64,000 bases of DNA, taken from positions 44,300,500-44,364,499 of the forward strand of contig NC_089236.1 of assembly GCF_963924675.1 (NCBI RefSeq), given 5' to 3'. The DNA is from Phocoena phocoena (taxonomy: Eukaryota; Chordata; Mammalia; Artiodactyla; Phocoenidae). Position 1 is the first letter of the stretch; every line of letters starts with the position of its first letter. The notes below the pieces were generated by a model. The model did not search any database. It worked only from the letters and a program-made list of their open reading frames with translations, and was not told where the DNA came from. Below are positions 1 to 11,067 of the stretch, in pieces. The position numbers and the translations under genes are program-made.

Positions 1-1381
1 CCGTGAATGCAGCCTTCCAAATTGGAAAGCGAGGATGTTTAAATCAGGCCCCCGATTTCATGGGCAAACACAGCATACATTGCTGTGGTTTCTAACAAGT
101 CAAAAGAGACACATGGCCCCTTGTGTTTGCTTGCCTGAATCAGCTTCTCGAAGCAGGGGGTTGTGCATCAAGTGGACTGCCTCAACCAAGGAACGCCCTA
201 GCTACTCCTCTGGGGCCTGTTGCTATTCAGAAGCCTGCATTGCCACCGCAAGGACCGGACTGGAATTGCAGTAAGAACGCAAGGGGACTTACTTCTGGAG
301 GCAGGGTGACTTCAGGCAGGAGGTCCTAGATGGAATGCGAGGCCGAGGGTGCTCTCAGTGCAGGTCAGACTACGGCAAGGCGTAAGACCTCAAGGCCTGT
401 GAGTCGTGCCAAAATTCTGTTCATGAACGTGTGGGTGTGATGGGGAAATTAAGCTGCTTCGGTGGAGACTGCTGTGCGTTTCCCTACCCTCGGCGTAGAG
501 AGAGTTGGTTCCAAAGGGCTACGGGGCTGGATGTTGCTTAGTAGACCTAGGGGTCCTGGGGTTAGTCTGTGTTCCAGCCGGGACCAGGGAGCCCACGCGA
601 TTTTCATAAGTGTCCGGAAAACTCTACTGCCATCAAAGATATGCAGAGCAGAGGCTACAGCCTCATGGAAAGTGCTGCACACCTCCGTTTCTGCAGGGCA
701 AGTCCGGCCTTAACCTACAGGCATGTGCTCACACTGAGTGTCCCGTTAGCGACACAGCTTGGAAAGATGCTGACTTTCTCCTCGAGCTGAGTGACTTCAG
801 GTACGAGGTCCGCGAAATATGCAAAGCAGAGTGTTTTCTCTTGGCATCTCACACAAGGGCGGCAACCGGTATTTCCTGGGTGTTTCGGACACACCAGAAA
901 TCGTATCCTGAAGCTGTTCGAGGGCTCTGGAAATAGAGCTCTCCTCAAGGAACGCGCAGTGTGTTGCCCATCACTCGGCACGCACGCAGGGCATCGGAGG
1001 GGAAGACCACTGGGCCTCGATGTTGCTCAGCTGGTCCACCGGGGTTCTGGAGATGCTCACTGCCAATGGAGGAAAATGGATGCAAACCAGAGGGGCCTAC
1101 GAGTCCTCAGAAGGGTACTTCCCTGAAAGTAAAGGCGAAGAGCTACAAAGAACTCGTGGAAACAGCTGCATGCCTCCCTTTCTGCCCGGCTACTCAGGGC
1201 CTAACCTGGAGGCAAGTTCTCACGTTGAGTTTCTCTTGAATTCTAGAGCTTGTCAGGCTGACCACCACGGCGGCCATGGAAGCACCTGGTTTATACCGAG
1301 CAAACTCAGTTTCTTCCCAGAAGCATTCCTACAGGGTTCCCAGGCCTGTCAACAGCAGGGATTTCAGGTAGCTTCAAGGCA
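1..1381 (+). repeat. Satellite monomer 1 (C-cat / A-ggtt / B-cac)
   Basis: The window starts exactly at the chosen monomer start. Private changes are cttacttctgg near 290, a substitution giving gcagggtgac near 301, and an extra T in ggggttctgg at 1041-1050, which shifts the long B-C frame. It also reads tacaaagaactc where others have tactaagaactc. Its B variant is gcacgcacgcaggg, shared with monomer 30. It carries GAATTC at 1238. Confidence 0.97.
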
Positions 1382-2762
1382 CCGTGAATGCAGCCTTCCA
1401 AATTGGAAAGCGAGGATGTTTAAATCAGGCCCCCGATTTCAGGCGCAAACACAGCATACATTGCTGTTGTTTCTAACAAGTCAAAACAGACAGAGGGCCC
1501 ATTGTGATTGCTTGCCTGAATTAGCTTCTCGAATCAGAGGGTTCTGCATCAAGTGGACTACCTCAACCAAGGAACGCCCTACCTACTCCTCTGGGGCCTG
1601 TGGCTATTCAGAAGCCTGCATTGCCACCGCAAGTAGCGGACTGAAATTAAAGTAAGAACGCAAGGGGACTTTCTTCTGGAGGCACCTTGAATTCAGGCAG
1701 GAGGTCCTTGATGGAATGCGAGGCCGAGGGTGCTCTCAGTGCAGGTCAGACTAGGGCAAGGCGTAAGACCTCAAGGCCTGTGAGACGTGCCAAAATTCTG
1801 TTCGTGAACGTGTGGGTGTGATGGGGAAATTAAGCTGCTTTGGTGGAGACTGCTGTGCGTTTCCCTACCCTCGGCGTAGAGAGAGTTGGTTCCAAAGGGC
1901 TACGGGGCTGGATGTTGCTTAGTACACCTAGGGGGTCCTGTGGTTAGTCTGTGTTCCAGCCGGGACCAGGGAGCCCACGCGATTTTCCTAGGTGTCCGGA
2001 AAACTCTACTGCCATAAAAGATATGCAGAGCAGAGGCTACGGCCTCATGGAAAGTGCTGCACGCCTCCGTTTCTGCAGGGCAAGTCCGGCCTTAACCTAC
2101 AGGCATGTGCTTACACTGAGTGTCCCGTTAGCGACACAGCTTTGAAAGATGCTGACTTTCTCCTCGAGCTGAGTGACTTCAGGTACGAGGTCCGCGAAGT
2201 ATGCAAAGCAGAGTGTTTTCTCTTGGCAGCTCACACAAGGGCAGCAACCGGTATTTCCTGGGTGCTTCGGACACACCAGAAATCGTGTCCTGAAGCTGTT
2301 TGAGGGCTCTGGAAATAGAGCTCTCCTCAAGGAACGCGCAGTGTGTTTCCCACCCCTCGGCACGCACGTAGGGCATCAGAGGGGAAGACCACTGGGCGTC
2401 GATGTTGCTCAGCTGGTCCACCGGGGTCTGGAGATGCTCACTGACAATGGAGGAAAATGGATTCAAACCAGAGGGGCCTACGAGTCCTCAGAAGGGTACT
2501 TCCCTCAAAGTAAAGACGAAGAGCTACTAAGAACTCGTGGAAACAGCTGCATGCCTCCCTTTCTGCCCGGCTACTCAGGGCCTAACCTGGAGGCAAGTTC
2601 TCACGTTGAGTTTCTCTTGACTTCTAGAGCTTGTCAGGCTGACCACCACGGCGGCCATGGAAGCACCTCGTTTAGACCGACCAAACTCAGTTTCTTCCCA
2701 GAAGCATTCCTACAGGGTTCCCAGGCCTGTCAAGAGCAGGGATTTCAGGTAGCTTCAAGGCA
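1382..2762 (+). repeat. Satellite monomer 2 (C-agg / A-ggtt / B-ttcc)
   Basis: C-agg end with attaaagtaag. A private change makes ggcaccttgaattcagg, a GAATTC at 1689. The tagtacacct and cctgtggttag variants are also private. B has gtgtttcccacccc and cacgtaggg, with ctcaaagtaaagacg and the caagagcagg start of C. The long frame from GTG 2173 stops at the TAG of the next C (2821-2823). Confidence 0.97.
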
Positions 2763-4143
2763 CCGTGAATGCAGCCTTCCAAATTGGAAAGCGAGGATGT
2801 TTAAATCAGGCCCCCGATTTTAGGCGCAAACACAGCATACATTGCTGTTGTTTCTAACAAGTCAAAAGAGACACACGGCCCCTTGTGTTTGCTTGCCTGA
2901 ATCAGCTTCTCGAAGCAGGGGGGTTGTGCATCAAGTGGACTACCTCAACCAAGGAACGCCCTAGCTACTCCTCTGGGGCCTGTGGCTATTCAGAAGCCTG
3001 CATTGCCACCGCAAGGGGCGGACTGAAATTGCAGTAAGAACGCAAGGGGACTTTCTTCTGGAGGCACGGTGACTTCAGGCAGGAGGTCCTAGATGGAATG
3101 CGAGGCCGAGGGTGCTCTCAATGCAGCTCAGACTAGGGCAAGGCGTAAGACCTCAAGGCCTGTGAGACCTGCCAAAATTGTGTTCGTGAACGTGTGGGTG
3201 TGATGGGGAAATTAAGCTGCTTCGGTGGAGACTGCTGTGCGTTTCACTACCCTCGGCGTAGAGAGAGTGGCTCCAAAGGGCTACGGGGCTGGATGTTGCT
3301 TAGGAGACCTAAGGGGTCCTGGGGTTAGTCTGCGTTACAGCCCGGAACAGGAAGCCCACGCGATTGTCCTAAGTGTCCGGAAAACTCTACTGCCATAAAA
3401 GATATGCAGAGCAGAGACTACGGCCTCATGGAAAGTGCTGCACGCCTCCGTTTCTGCAGGGCAAGTCCGGCCTTAACCTACAGGTATGTGCTCACACTGA
3501 GTGTCCCGTTAGCGACACAGCTTTGAAAGATGCTGACTTTCTCCTCGAGCTGAGTGACTTCAGGTACGAGGTCCGCGAAGTATGCAAAGCAGAGTGTTTT
3601 CACTTGGCAGCTCACAAAAGGGCGGCAACCGGTATTTCCTGGGCGCTTCGGACACACCAGAAATCGTGTCCTGAAGCTGTTTGAGGGCTCTGGAAATAGA
3701 GCTCTCCTCAAGGAACGCGCAGTGTGTTGCCCATCACTCGGCACGCACGGAGGGCATCGGAGGGGAAGACCACTGGGCCTCGATGTTGCTCAGCTGGTCC
3801 ACCGGGGTCTGGAGATACTCACTGACAATGGAGGAAAATGGATGCAAACCAGAGGGGCCTACGAGTCCTCAGAAGGGTACTTCCCTGAAAGTAAAGGCGA
3901 AGAGCTACTAAGAACTCGTGGAAACAGCTGCATGCCTCCCTTTCTGCCCGGCTACTCAGGGCCTAACCTGGAGGCAAGTTCTCACGTTGAGTTTCTCTTG
4001 ACTTCTAGAGCTTGTCAGGCTGACCACCACGGCGGCCATGGAAGCACCTGGTTTAGACCGACCAAACTCAGTTTCTTCCCAGAAGCATTCCTACAGGGTT
4101 CCCAGGCCTGTCAACAGCAGGGATTTCAGGTAGCTTCAAGGCA
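2763..4143 (+). repeat. Satellite monomer 3 (C-tag / A-acag / B-cac)
   Basis: C-tag end with six G's in cagggggg. A has ctgcgttacagcccggaac and gcagagactac. B has the variants tttcacttggc and cacaaaagggc. The 287-codon frame from GTG 3554 is open to TAA at 4415-4417 in the following C-cat. Confidence 0.97.
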
Positions 4144-5523
4144 CCGTGAATGCAGCCTTCCAAATTGGAAAGCGTGGATGTTTAAATCAGGCCCCCGATT
4201 TCATGGGCAAACACAGCATACATTGCTGTTGTTTCTAACAAGTCAAAAGAGACACATGGCCCCTTGTGTTTTCTTGCCTGAATCAGCTTCTCGAAGCACG
4301 GGGTTGTGCATCAAGTGGACTGCCTCAACTAAGGAACGCCCTACCTACTCCTCTGGGGCCTGTGGCTATTCAGAAGCCTGCATTGCCACCGCAAGAACCG
4401 GACTGAAATTGCAGTAAGAACGCAAGGGGACTTTCTTCTGGAGGCACGGTGACTTCAGGCAGGAGGTCCTAGATGGAATGCGAGGCCGAGGGTGCTCTCA
4501 GTGCAGGTCAGACTAGGGCAAGGCGTAAGACCTCAAGGCCTGTGAGACGTGCGAAAATTCTGTTCGTGAACGTGTGGGTGTAATGGGGAAATTAAGCTGC
4601 TTCGGTGGAGACTGCTGTGCGTTTCCCTACCCTCGGCGTAGAGAGAGTGGCTCCAAAGGGCTACGGGGCTGGATGTTGCTTAGGAGACCTATGGGGTCCT
4701 GGGGTTAGTCTGTGTTCCAGCCGGGAACAGGGAGCCCACGCGATTTTCCTAGGTGTCCGGAAAACTCTACTGCCATCAAAAATATGCAGAGCAGAGGCTA
4801 CAGTCTCATGGAAAGTGCTGCACCCCTCCGTTTCTACAGGGCAAGTCCGGCCTTAACCTACAGGCATGTGCTCACACTGAGTGTCCCGTTAGCGACACAG
4901 CTTTGAAAGATGCTGACTTTCTCCTCGAGCTGAGTGACTTCAGGTACGAGGTCCGCGAAGTATGCAAAGCAGAGTGTTTTCTCTTGGCAGCTCACACAAG
5001 GGCGGCAACCGGTGTTTCCTGGGCGCTTCGGACACACCAGATATCGTATCCTGAAGCTGTTTGAGAGCTCTGGAAATAGAGCTCTCCTCAAGGAACACGC
5101 AGTGTGTTGCCCATCACACGGCACGCACGGAGGGCATCCGAGGGGAAGACCACTGGGCCTCGATGTTGCTCAGCTGGTCCACCGGGGTCTGGAGATACTC
5201 ACTGACAATGGAGGAAAATGGATGCAAACCAGAGGGGCCTACGAGTCCTCAGAAGGGTACTTCCCTGAAAGTAAAGGCGAAGAGCTACTAAGAACTCGTG
5301 GAAACAGCTGCATGCCTCCCTTTCTGCCCGGCTACTCAGGGCCTAACCTGGAGGCAACTTCTCACGTTGAGTTTCTCTTGACTTCTAGAGCTTGTCAGGC
5401 TGACCACCACGGCGGCCATGGAAGCACCTGGTTTAGACCGACCAAACTCAGTTTCTTCCCAGAAGCATTTCTACAGGGTTCCCAGGCCTGTCAACAGCAG
5501 GGATTTCAGGTACCTTCAAAGCA
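4144..5523 (+). repeat. Satellite monomer 4 (C-cat / A-gaac / B-cac)
   Basis: It has gcgtggatg at the start, gacctatgggg and catcaaaaatatgc in A, then ggtgtttcctggg, gatatcgtatcc and ggaacacgcag in B. C begins with the private gtaccttcaaagc. The monomer resembles 31 in A and shares the gatatc and aacacgc variants with 6, 8 and 26. Confidence 0.97.
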
Positions 5524-6903
5524 CCGTGAATGCAGCCTTCCAAATTGGAAAGCGAGGATGTTTAAATCAGGCCCCCGATTTTAGGCGCAAACACAGCATA
5601 CATTGCTGTTGTTTCTAACAAGTCAAAAGAGACACACGGCCCCTTGTGTTTGCTTGCCTGAATCAGCTTCTCGAAGCAGGGGGTTGTGCATCAAGTGGAC
5701 TGCCTCAACCAAGGAACGCCCTAGCTACTCCTCTGCGGCCTGTGGCTATTCAGAAGCCTGCATTGCCACCGCAAGAAGCGGACTGAAATTGCAGTAAGAA
5801 CGCAAGGGGACTTTCTTCTGGAGGCACGGTGACTTCAGGCAGGAGGTCCTAGATGGAATGCGAGGCCGAGGGTGCTCTCAGTGCAGCTCAGACTAGGGCA
5901 AGGCGTAGGACCTCAAGGCCTGTGAGACGTGCCAAAATTCTGTTCGTGAACGTGTGGGTGTGATGGGGAAATTAAGCTGCTTCGGTGGAGACTGCTGTGC
6001 ATTTCCCTACCCTCGGCGTAGAGAGAGTGGCTCCAAAGGGCTACGGGGCTGGATGATGCTTAGAAGACCTAAGGGGTCCTGGGGTTAGTCTGTGTTCCAG
6101 CCGGGAACATGGAGCCCACGCGATTTTCCTAGGTGTCCGGAAAACTCTACTGCCATAAAAGATATGCAGAGCAGAGGCTACGGCCTCATGGAAAGTGCTG
6201 CACGCCTCCGTTTCTGCAGGGCAAGTCCAGCCTGAACCTACAGGCATGTGCTCACACTGAGTGTCCCGTTAGCGACACAGCTTTGAAAGATGCTGACTTT
6301 CTCCTCGAGCTGAGTGACTTCAGGTACGAGGTCCGCGAAGTATGCAAAGCAGAGTGTTTTCTCTTGGCTGCTCACAAAAAGGCGGCAACCGGTATTTCCT
6401 GGGCGCTTCGGACACACCAGAAATCGTGTCCTGAAGCTGTTTGAGGGCTCTGGAAATAGAGCTCTCCTCATGGAACGCGCAATGTGTTGCCCATCATTCC
6501 GCACGCACGGAGGGCATCCGAGGGGAAGACCACTGGGCCTCGATGTTGCTCAGCTGGTCCACCGGGGTCTGGAGATACTCACTGACAATGGAGGAAAATG
6601 GATGCAAACCAGAGGGGCCTACGAGTCCTCAGAAGGGTACTTCCCTGAAAGTAAAGGCGAAGAGCTACTAAGAACTCGTGGAAACAGCTGCATGCCTCCC
6701 TTTCTGCCCGGCTACTCAGGGCCTAACCTGGAGGCAAGTTCTCATGTTGAGTATCTCTTTACTTCTAGAGCTTGTGAGGCTGACCACCACGGAGGCCATG
6801 GAAGCACCTGCTTTAGACCGAGCAAACTCAGTTTCTTCCCAGAAGCATTCCTACAGGGTTCCCAGGCCTGTCAACAGCAGGGATTTCAGGTAGCTACAAG
6901 GCA
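5524..6903 (+). repeat. Satellite monomer 5 (C-tag / A-atga / B-atg)
   Basis: Founder-like copy of the A-atga/B-atg type: gcgtaggacctc, gatgatgcttagaag, gggaacatggag, tggctgctcacaaaaaggc, ctcatggaacgcgcaatg and attccgcacg. C starts gcttgtgaggctgacc with gtagctacaagg. The 287-codon frame from GTG 6314 is open. Confidence 0.97.
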
Positions 6904-8305
6904 CCGTGAATGCAGCCTTCCAAATTGGAAAGCGAGGATGTTTAAATCAGGCCCCCGATTTCAGGCGCAAACACACCATACATGGCTGTTGTTTCTATCA
7001 AGTCAAAAGAGACACATGGCCCCTTGTGTTTGCTTGCCTGAATCAGCTTCTCGAAGCAGGGGGTTGTGCATCAAGTGGACTACCTCAACTAAGGAACGCC
7101 CTAGCTACTCCTCTGGGGCCTGTGGCTATTCAGAAGCCTGCATTGCCACCGCAAGAACCGGACTGAAATTGCAGTAAGAACGCAAGGGGACTTTCTTCTG
7201 GAGGCACGGTGACTTCAGTCAGGAGGTCCTAGATGGAATGCGAGGCCGAGGGTGCTCTCAGTGCAGCTCAGACTAGGGCAAGGCGTAAGACCTCAAGGCC
7301 TGTGAGACGTGCCAAAATTCTGTTCGTGAACGTGTGGGTGTGATGGGGAAAGTAAGCTGCTTCGTTGGAGACTGCTCTGCGTTTCCCTACCCTCGGCGTA
7401 GAGAGAGTTGGCTCCAAAGGGCTACGGGGCTGGATTAAGCTTAGGAGACCTAGGGGGTCCTGGGGTTAGTCTGTGTTCCAGCCGGGAACAGGGAGCCCAC
7501 GCAATTTTCCTAGGTGTTCGGAAAACTCTACTGCCATAAAAGATATGCAAAAAAAAAAAAAAGATATGCAGAGCAGAGGCTACGGCCTCATGGAAAGTGC
7601 TGCACGCCTCCGTTTCTGCAGGGCAAGTCCGGCCTTAACCTACAGGCATGTGCTCACACTGAGTGTCCCGTTAGCGACACAGCTTTGAAAGATGCTGACT
7701 TTCTCCTCGAGCTGAGTGACTTCAGGTACGAGGTCCGCGAAGTATGCAAAGCAGAGTGTTTTCTCTTGGCAGCTCACACAAGGGCGGCAACCGGTATTTC
7801 CTGGGCGCTTCGGACACACCAGATATCGTGTCCTGAAGCTGTTTGAGGGCTCTGGAAATAGAGCTCTCCTCAAGGAACACGCAGTGTGTTGCCCATCACT
7901 CGGCACGCACGGAGGGCATCCGAGGGGAAGACCACTGGGCCTCGATGTTGCTCAGCTGGTCCACCGGGGTCTGGAGATACTCACTGACAATGGAGGAAAA
8001 TGGATGCAAACCAGAGGGGCCTACGAGTCCTCAGAAGGGTACTTCCCTCAAAGTAAAGACGAAGAGCTACTAAGAACTCGTGGAAACAGCTGCATGCCTC
8101 CCTTTCTGCCCGGCTACTCAGGGCCTAACCTGGAGGCAACTTCTCACGTTGAGTTTCTCTTGACTTCTAGAGCTTGTCAGGCTGACCACCACGGCGGCCA
8201 TGGAAGCACCTGGTTTAGACCGACCAAACTCAGTTTCTTCCCAGAAGCATTCCTACAGGGTTCCCAGGCCTGTCAAGAGCAGGGATTTCAGGTAGCTTCA
8301 AGGCA
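6904..8305 (+). repeat. Satellite monomer 6, 1,402 bp (C-ccat / A-polyA / B-cac)
   Basis: First of the five long monomers. The extra length is the A14 insertion at 7538-7569 plus a few single bases. It has cttcgttggag at 7360 and a private AAGCTT at 7437 (gattaagctt where related copies have gattttgctt). B has gatatcgtgtcc, aacacgcag and ctcaaagtaaagacg, unlike the B-ttcc that follows poly(A) in the other four. It is therefore a recombinant. Confidence 0.97.
7538..7569 (+). mobile_element. Poly(A)-only insertion with 11-bp direct repeats (copy 1)
   Basis: AAAAGATATGC (7538-7548) is repeated at 7559-7569, with ten further A's between. Visible as a 14-A run at 7549-7562. Monomers without it read ccataaaagatatgcagag once. 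The layout of target duplication, A-tail and second duplication is what L1-type reverse transcription leaves when only the tail is copied. The bottom-strand site would be TTTT/AT. Slippage duplication is the alternative. Confidence 0.55.
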
Positions 8306-8591
8306 CCGTGAATGCAGCCTTCCAAATTGGAAAGCGAGGATGTTTAAATCAGGCCCCCGATTTTAGGCGCAAACACAGCATACATTGCTGTTGTTTCTAA
8401 CAAGTCAAAAGAGACACACGGCCCCTTGTGTTTGCTTGCCTGAATCAGCTTCTCGAAGCAGGGGGGTTGTGCATCAAGTGGACTGCCTCAACCAAGGAAC
8501 GCCCTAGCTACTCCTCTGGGGCCTGTGGCTATTCAGAAGCCTGCATTGCCACCGCAAGGGGTGGACTGAAATTGCAGTAAGAACGCAAGGG

Positions 8592-9077
8592 GACTTTCTT
8601 CTGGAGGCACGGTGACTTCAGGCAGGAGGTCCTAGATGGAATGCGAGGCCGAGGGTGCTCTCAATGCAGCTCAGACTAGGGCAAGGCGTAAGACCTCAAG
8701 GCCTGTGAGACCTGCCAAAATTGTGTTCGTGAACGTGTGGGTGTGAAGGGGAAATTAAGCTGCTTCGGTGGAGACTGCTGTGCGTTTCACTACCCTCGGC
8801 GTAGAGAGAGTGGCTCCAAAGGGCTACGGGGCTGGATGTTGCTTAGGAGACCTAAGGGGTCCTGGGGTTAGTCTGTGTTACAGCCCGGAACAGGAAGCCC
8901 ACGCGATTGTCCTAAGTGTCCGGAAAACTCTACTGCCATAAAAGATATGCAGAGCAGAAACTACGGCCTCATGGAAAGTGCTGCACGCCTCCGTTTCTGC
9001 AGGGCAAGTCCGGCCTTAACCTACAGGCATGTGCTCACACTGAGTGTCCCGTTAGCGACACAGCTTTGAAAGATGCT
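8592..9077 (+). repeat. Subunit A of the monomer (reference copy, ~486 bp)
   Basis: This is the first of three related subunits inside the monomer. It opens with gactttcttctgg and gtgacttcagg, followed by gaggtcc. Later come a block with gaaattaagctgc and tcggcgtagagag, then ggatgttgctt, and near the end catggaaagtgctgcacgcc followed by tccgtttctgc. Each block has a counterpart in the same order in subunit B about 487 bp downstream. A is the most variable subunit between monomer classes and carries the poly(A) insertion in five monomers. Confidence 0.85.
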
Positions 9078-9564
9078 GACTTTCTCCTCGAGCTGAGTGA
9101 CTTCAGGTACGAGGTCCGCGAAGTATGCAAAGCAGAGTGTTTTCTCTTGGCAGCTCACACAAGGGCGGCAACCGGTATTTCCTGGGCGCTTCGGACACAC
9201 CAGAAATCGTGTCCTGAAGCTGTTTGAGGGCTCTGGAAATAGAGCTCTCCTCAAGGAACGCGCAGTGTGTTGCCCATCACTCGGCACGCACGGAGGGCAT
9301 CGGAGGGGAAGACCACTGGGCCTCGATGTTGCTCAGCTGGTCCACCGGGGTCTGGAGATGCTCACTGACAATGGAGGAAAATGGATGCAAACCAGAGGGG
9401 CCTACGAGTCCTCAGAAGGGTACTTCCCTGAAAGTAAAGGCGAAGAGCTACTAAGAACTCGTGGAAACAGCTGCATGCCTCCCTTTCTACCCAGCTACTC
9501 AGGGCCTAACCTGGAGGCAAGTTCTCACGTTGAGTTTCTCTTGAATTCTAGAGCTTGTCAGGCT
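9078..9564 (+). repeat. Subunit B of the monomer (reference copy, ~487 bp)
   Basis: The second subunit is collinear with A. It has gactttctcctcgagc, gtgacttcagg and gaggtcc at the start, ctggaaatagagctctcc in the middle, then tcgatgttgct, and gtggaaacagctgcatgcc followed by tccctttctgc near the end. It also aligns with C: ggtatttcctgggcgcttcg in B corresponds to gggatttcaggtagcttcaa in C. A 1-bp deletion in gcacgcacgg defines the B-del class, found in 15 monomers. Confidence 0.85.
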
Positions 9565-9971
9565 GACCACCACGGCAGCCATGGAAGCACCTGGTTTATA
9601 CCGAGCAAACTCAGTTTCTTCCCAGAAGCATTCCTACAGGGTTCCCAGGCCTGTCAACAGCAGGGATTTCAGGTAGCTTCAAGGCACCGTGAATGCAGCC
9701 TTCCAAATTGGAAAGGGAGGATGTTTAAATCAGGCCCCCGATTTCAGGCGCAAACACAGCATACATTGCTGTTGTTTCTAACAAGTCAAAACAGACAGAG
9801 GGCCCATTGTGATTGCTTGCCTGAATCAGCTTCTCGAAGCAGAGGGTTCTGCATCAAGTGGACTACCTCAACCAAGGAACGCCCTAGCTACTCCTCTGGG
9901 GCCTGTGGCTATTCAGAAGCCTGCATTGCCACCGCAAGAAGCGGACTGAAATTAAAGTAAGAACGCAAGGG
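9565..9971 (+). repeat. Subunit C of the monomer (reference copy, ~407 bp, shortened)
   Basis: The third subunit starts at gaccaccacggc, matching the gactttctcc start of B. Further on, tgtttgcttgcc matches tgttgcttagg of A, and agcctgcattgccacc matches tgctgcacgcctcc of A. Compared with A and B it lacks roughly 80 bp, about 45 of them just before the next subunit A. That makes the monomer 486+487+407 bp rather than three equal parts. C is the most diverged subunit, so its internal alignment is less certain than A against B. Confidence 0.75.
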
Positions 9972-11067
9972 GACTTTCTTCTGGAGGCACGGTGACTTCA
10001 GGCAGGAGGTCCTTGATGGAATGCGAGGCCGAGGGTGCTCTCAGTGCAGGTCAGACTAGGGCAAGGCGTAAGACCTCAAGGCCTGTGAGACGTGCCAAAA
10101 TTCTGTTCGTGAACGTGTGGGTGTGATGGGGAAATTAAGCTGCTTCGGTGGAGACTGCTGTGCGTTTCCCTACCCTCGGCGTAGAGAGAGTTGGTTCCAA
10201 AGGGCTACGGGGCTGGATGTTGCTTAGTAGACCTAGGGGGTCCTGGGGTTAGTCTGTGTTCCAGCCGGGACCAGGGAGCCCACGCGATTTTCCTAGGTGT
10301 CCGGAAAACTCTACTGCCATAAAAGATATGCAGAGCAGAGGCTACGGCCTCATGGAAAGTGCTGCACGCCTCCGTTTCTGCAGGGCAAGTCCGGCCTTAA
10401 CCTACAGGCATGTGCTCACACTGAGTGTCCCGTTAGCGACACAGCTTTGAAAGATGCTGACTTTCTCCTCGAGCTGAGTGACTTCAGGTACGAGGTCCGC
10501 GAAGTATGCAAAGCAGAGTGTTTTCTCTTGGCAGCTCACACAAGGGCGGCAACCGGTATTTCCTGGGCGCTTCGGACACACCAGATATCGTGTCCTGAAG
10601 CTGTTTGAGGGCTCTGGAAATAGAGCTCTCCTCAAGGAACACGCAGTGTGTTGCCCATCACTCGGCACGCACGGAGGGCATCCGAGGGGAAGACCACTGG
10701 GCCTCGATGTTGCTCAGCTGGTCCACCGGGGTCTGGAGATACTCACTGACAATGGAGGAAAATGGATGCAAACCAGAGGGGCCTACGAGTCCTCAGAATG
10801 GTACTTCCCTGAAAGTAAAGGCGAAGAGCTACTAAGAACTCATGGAAACAGCTGCATGCCTCCCTTTCTGCCCGGCTACTCAGGGCCTAAACTGGAGGCA
10901 AGTTCTCACGTTGAGTTTCTCTTGAATTCTAGAGCTTGTCAGGCTGACCACCACGGCGGCCATGGAAGCACCTGGTTTAGACCGAGCAAACTCAGTTTCT
11001 TCCCAGAAGCATTCCTACAGGGTTCCCAGGCCTGTCAACAGCAGGGATTTCAGGTAGCTTCAAGGCA
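9687..11067 (+). repeat. Satellite monomer 8 (C-agg / A-ggtt / B-cac)
   Basis: It has gaaagggaggatg, attaaagtaag and tagtagacctaggggg. B carries three rare marks, cagaatggtac, aactcatgg and gcctaaactgg, shared only with monomer 26 at a distance of 24,926 bp. GAATTC lies at 10924. The 287-codon frame from GTG 10478 is open. Confidence 0.97.

Larger units (their letters stand above)
8306..9686 (+). repeat. Satellite monomer 7 (C-tag / A-acag / B-cac)
   Basis: It has gtgaaggggaaatt, gtgttacagcccgg and cagaaactac in A. B has gagatgctcactgac and the private ctacccagctac. C has GAATTC at 9543, cacggcagcc and ttataccgagc. Monomer 25 is its near copy 24,926 bp downstream. The 287-codon frame from GTG 9097 is open. 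Confidence 0.97.

Noticed and set aside
1238..1243. GAATTC and AAGCTT sites as functional elements
   Set aside because: They are single-base class markers (GAATTC at 1238, 9543, 10924, 21984, 34469 and 35850; AAGCTT at 7437, 13368, 44137 and 59317), useful for typing only.
3554..4417. 287-codon frame as a protein-coding gene family in tandem copies
   Set aside because: No ATG at the start, no recognisable domain, inactivated in 30 of 46 monomers by class-shared stops or frameshifts, and no sign of constraint on the amino-acid sequence.
7549..7562. Poly(A) run as a simple microsatellite or the tail of a SINE/L1 in the array
   Set aside because: No element body lies upstream of the A's; upstream is ordinary satellite. 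The flanking 11-bp duplication fits a tail-only insertion better than a microsatellite.
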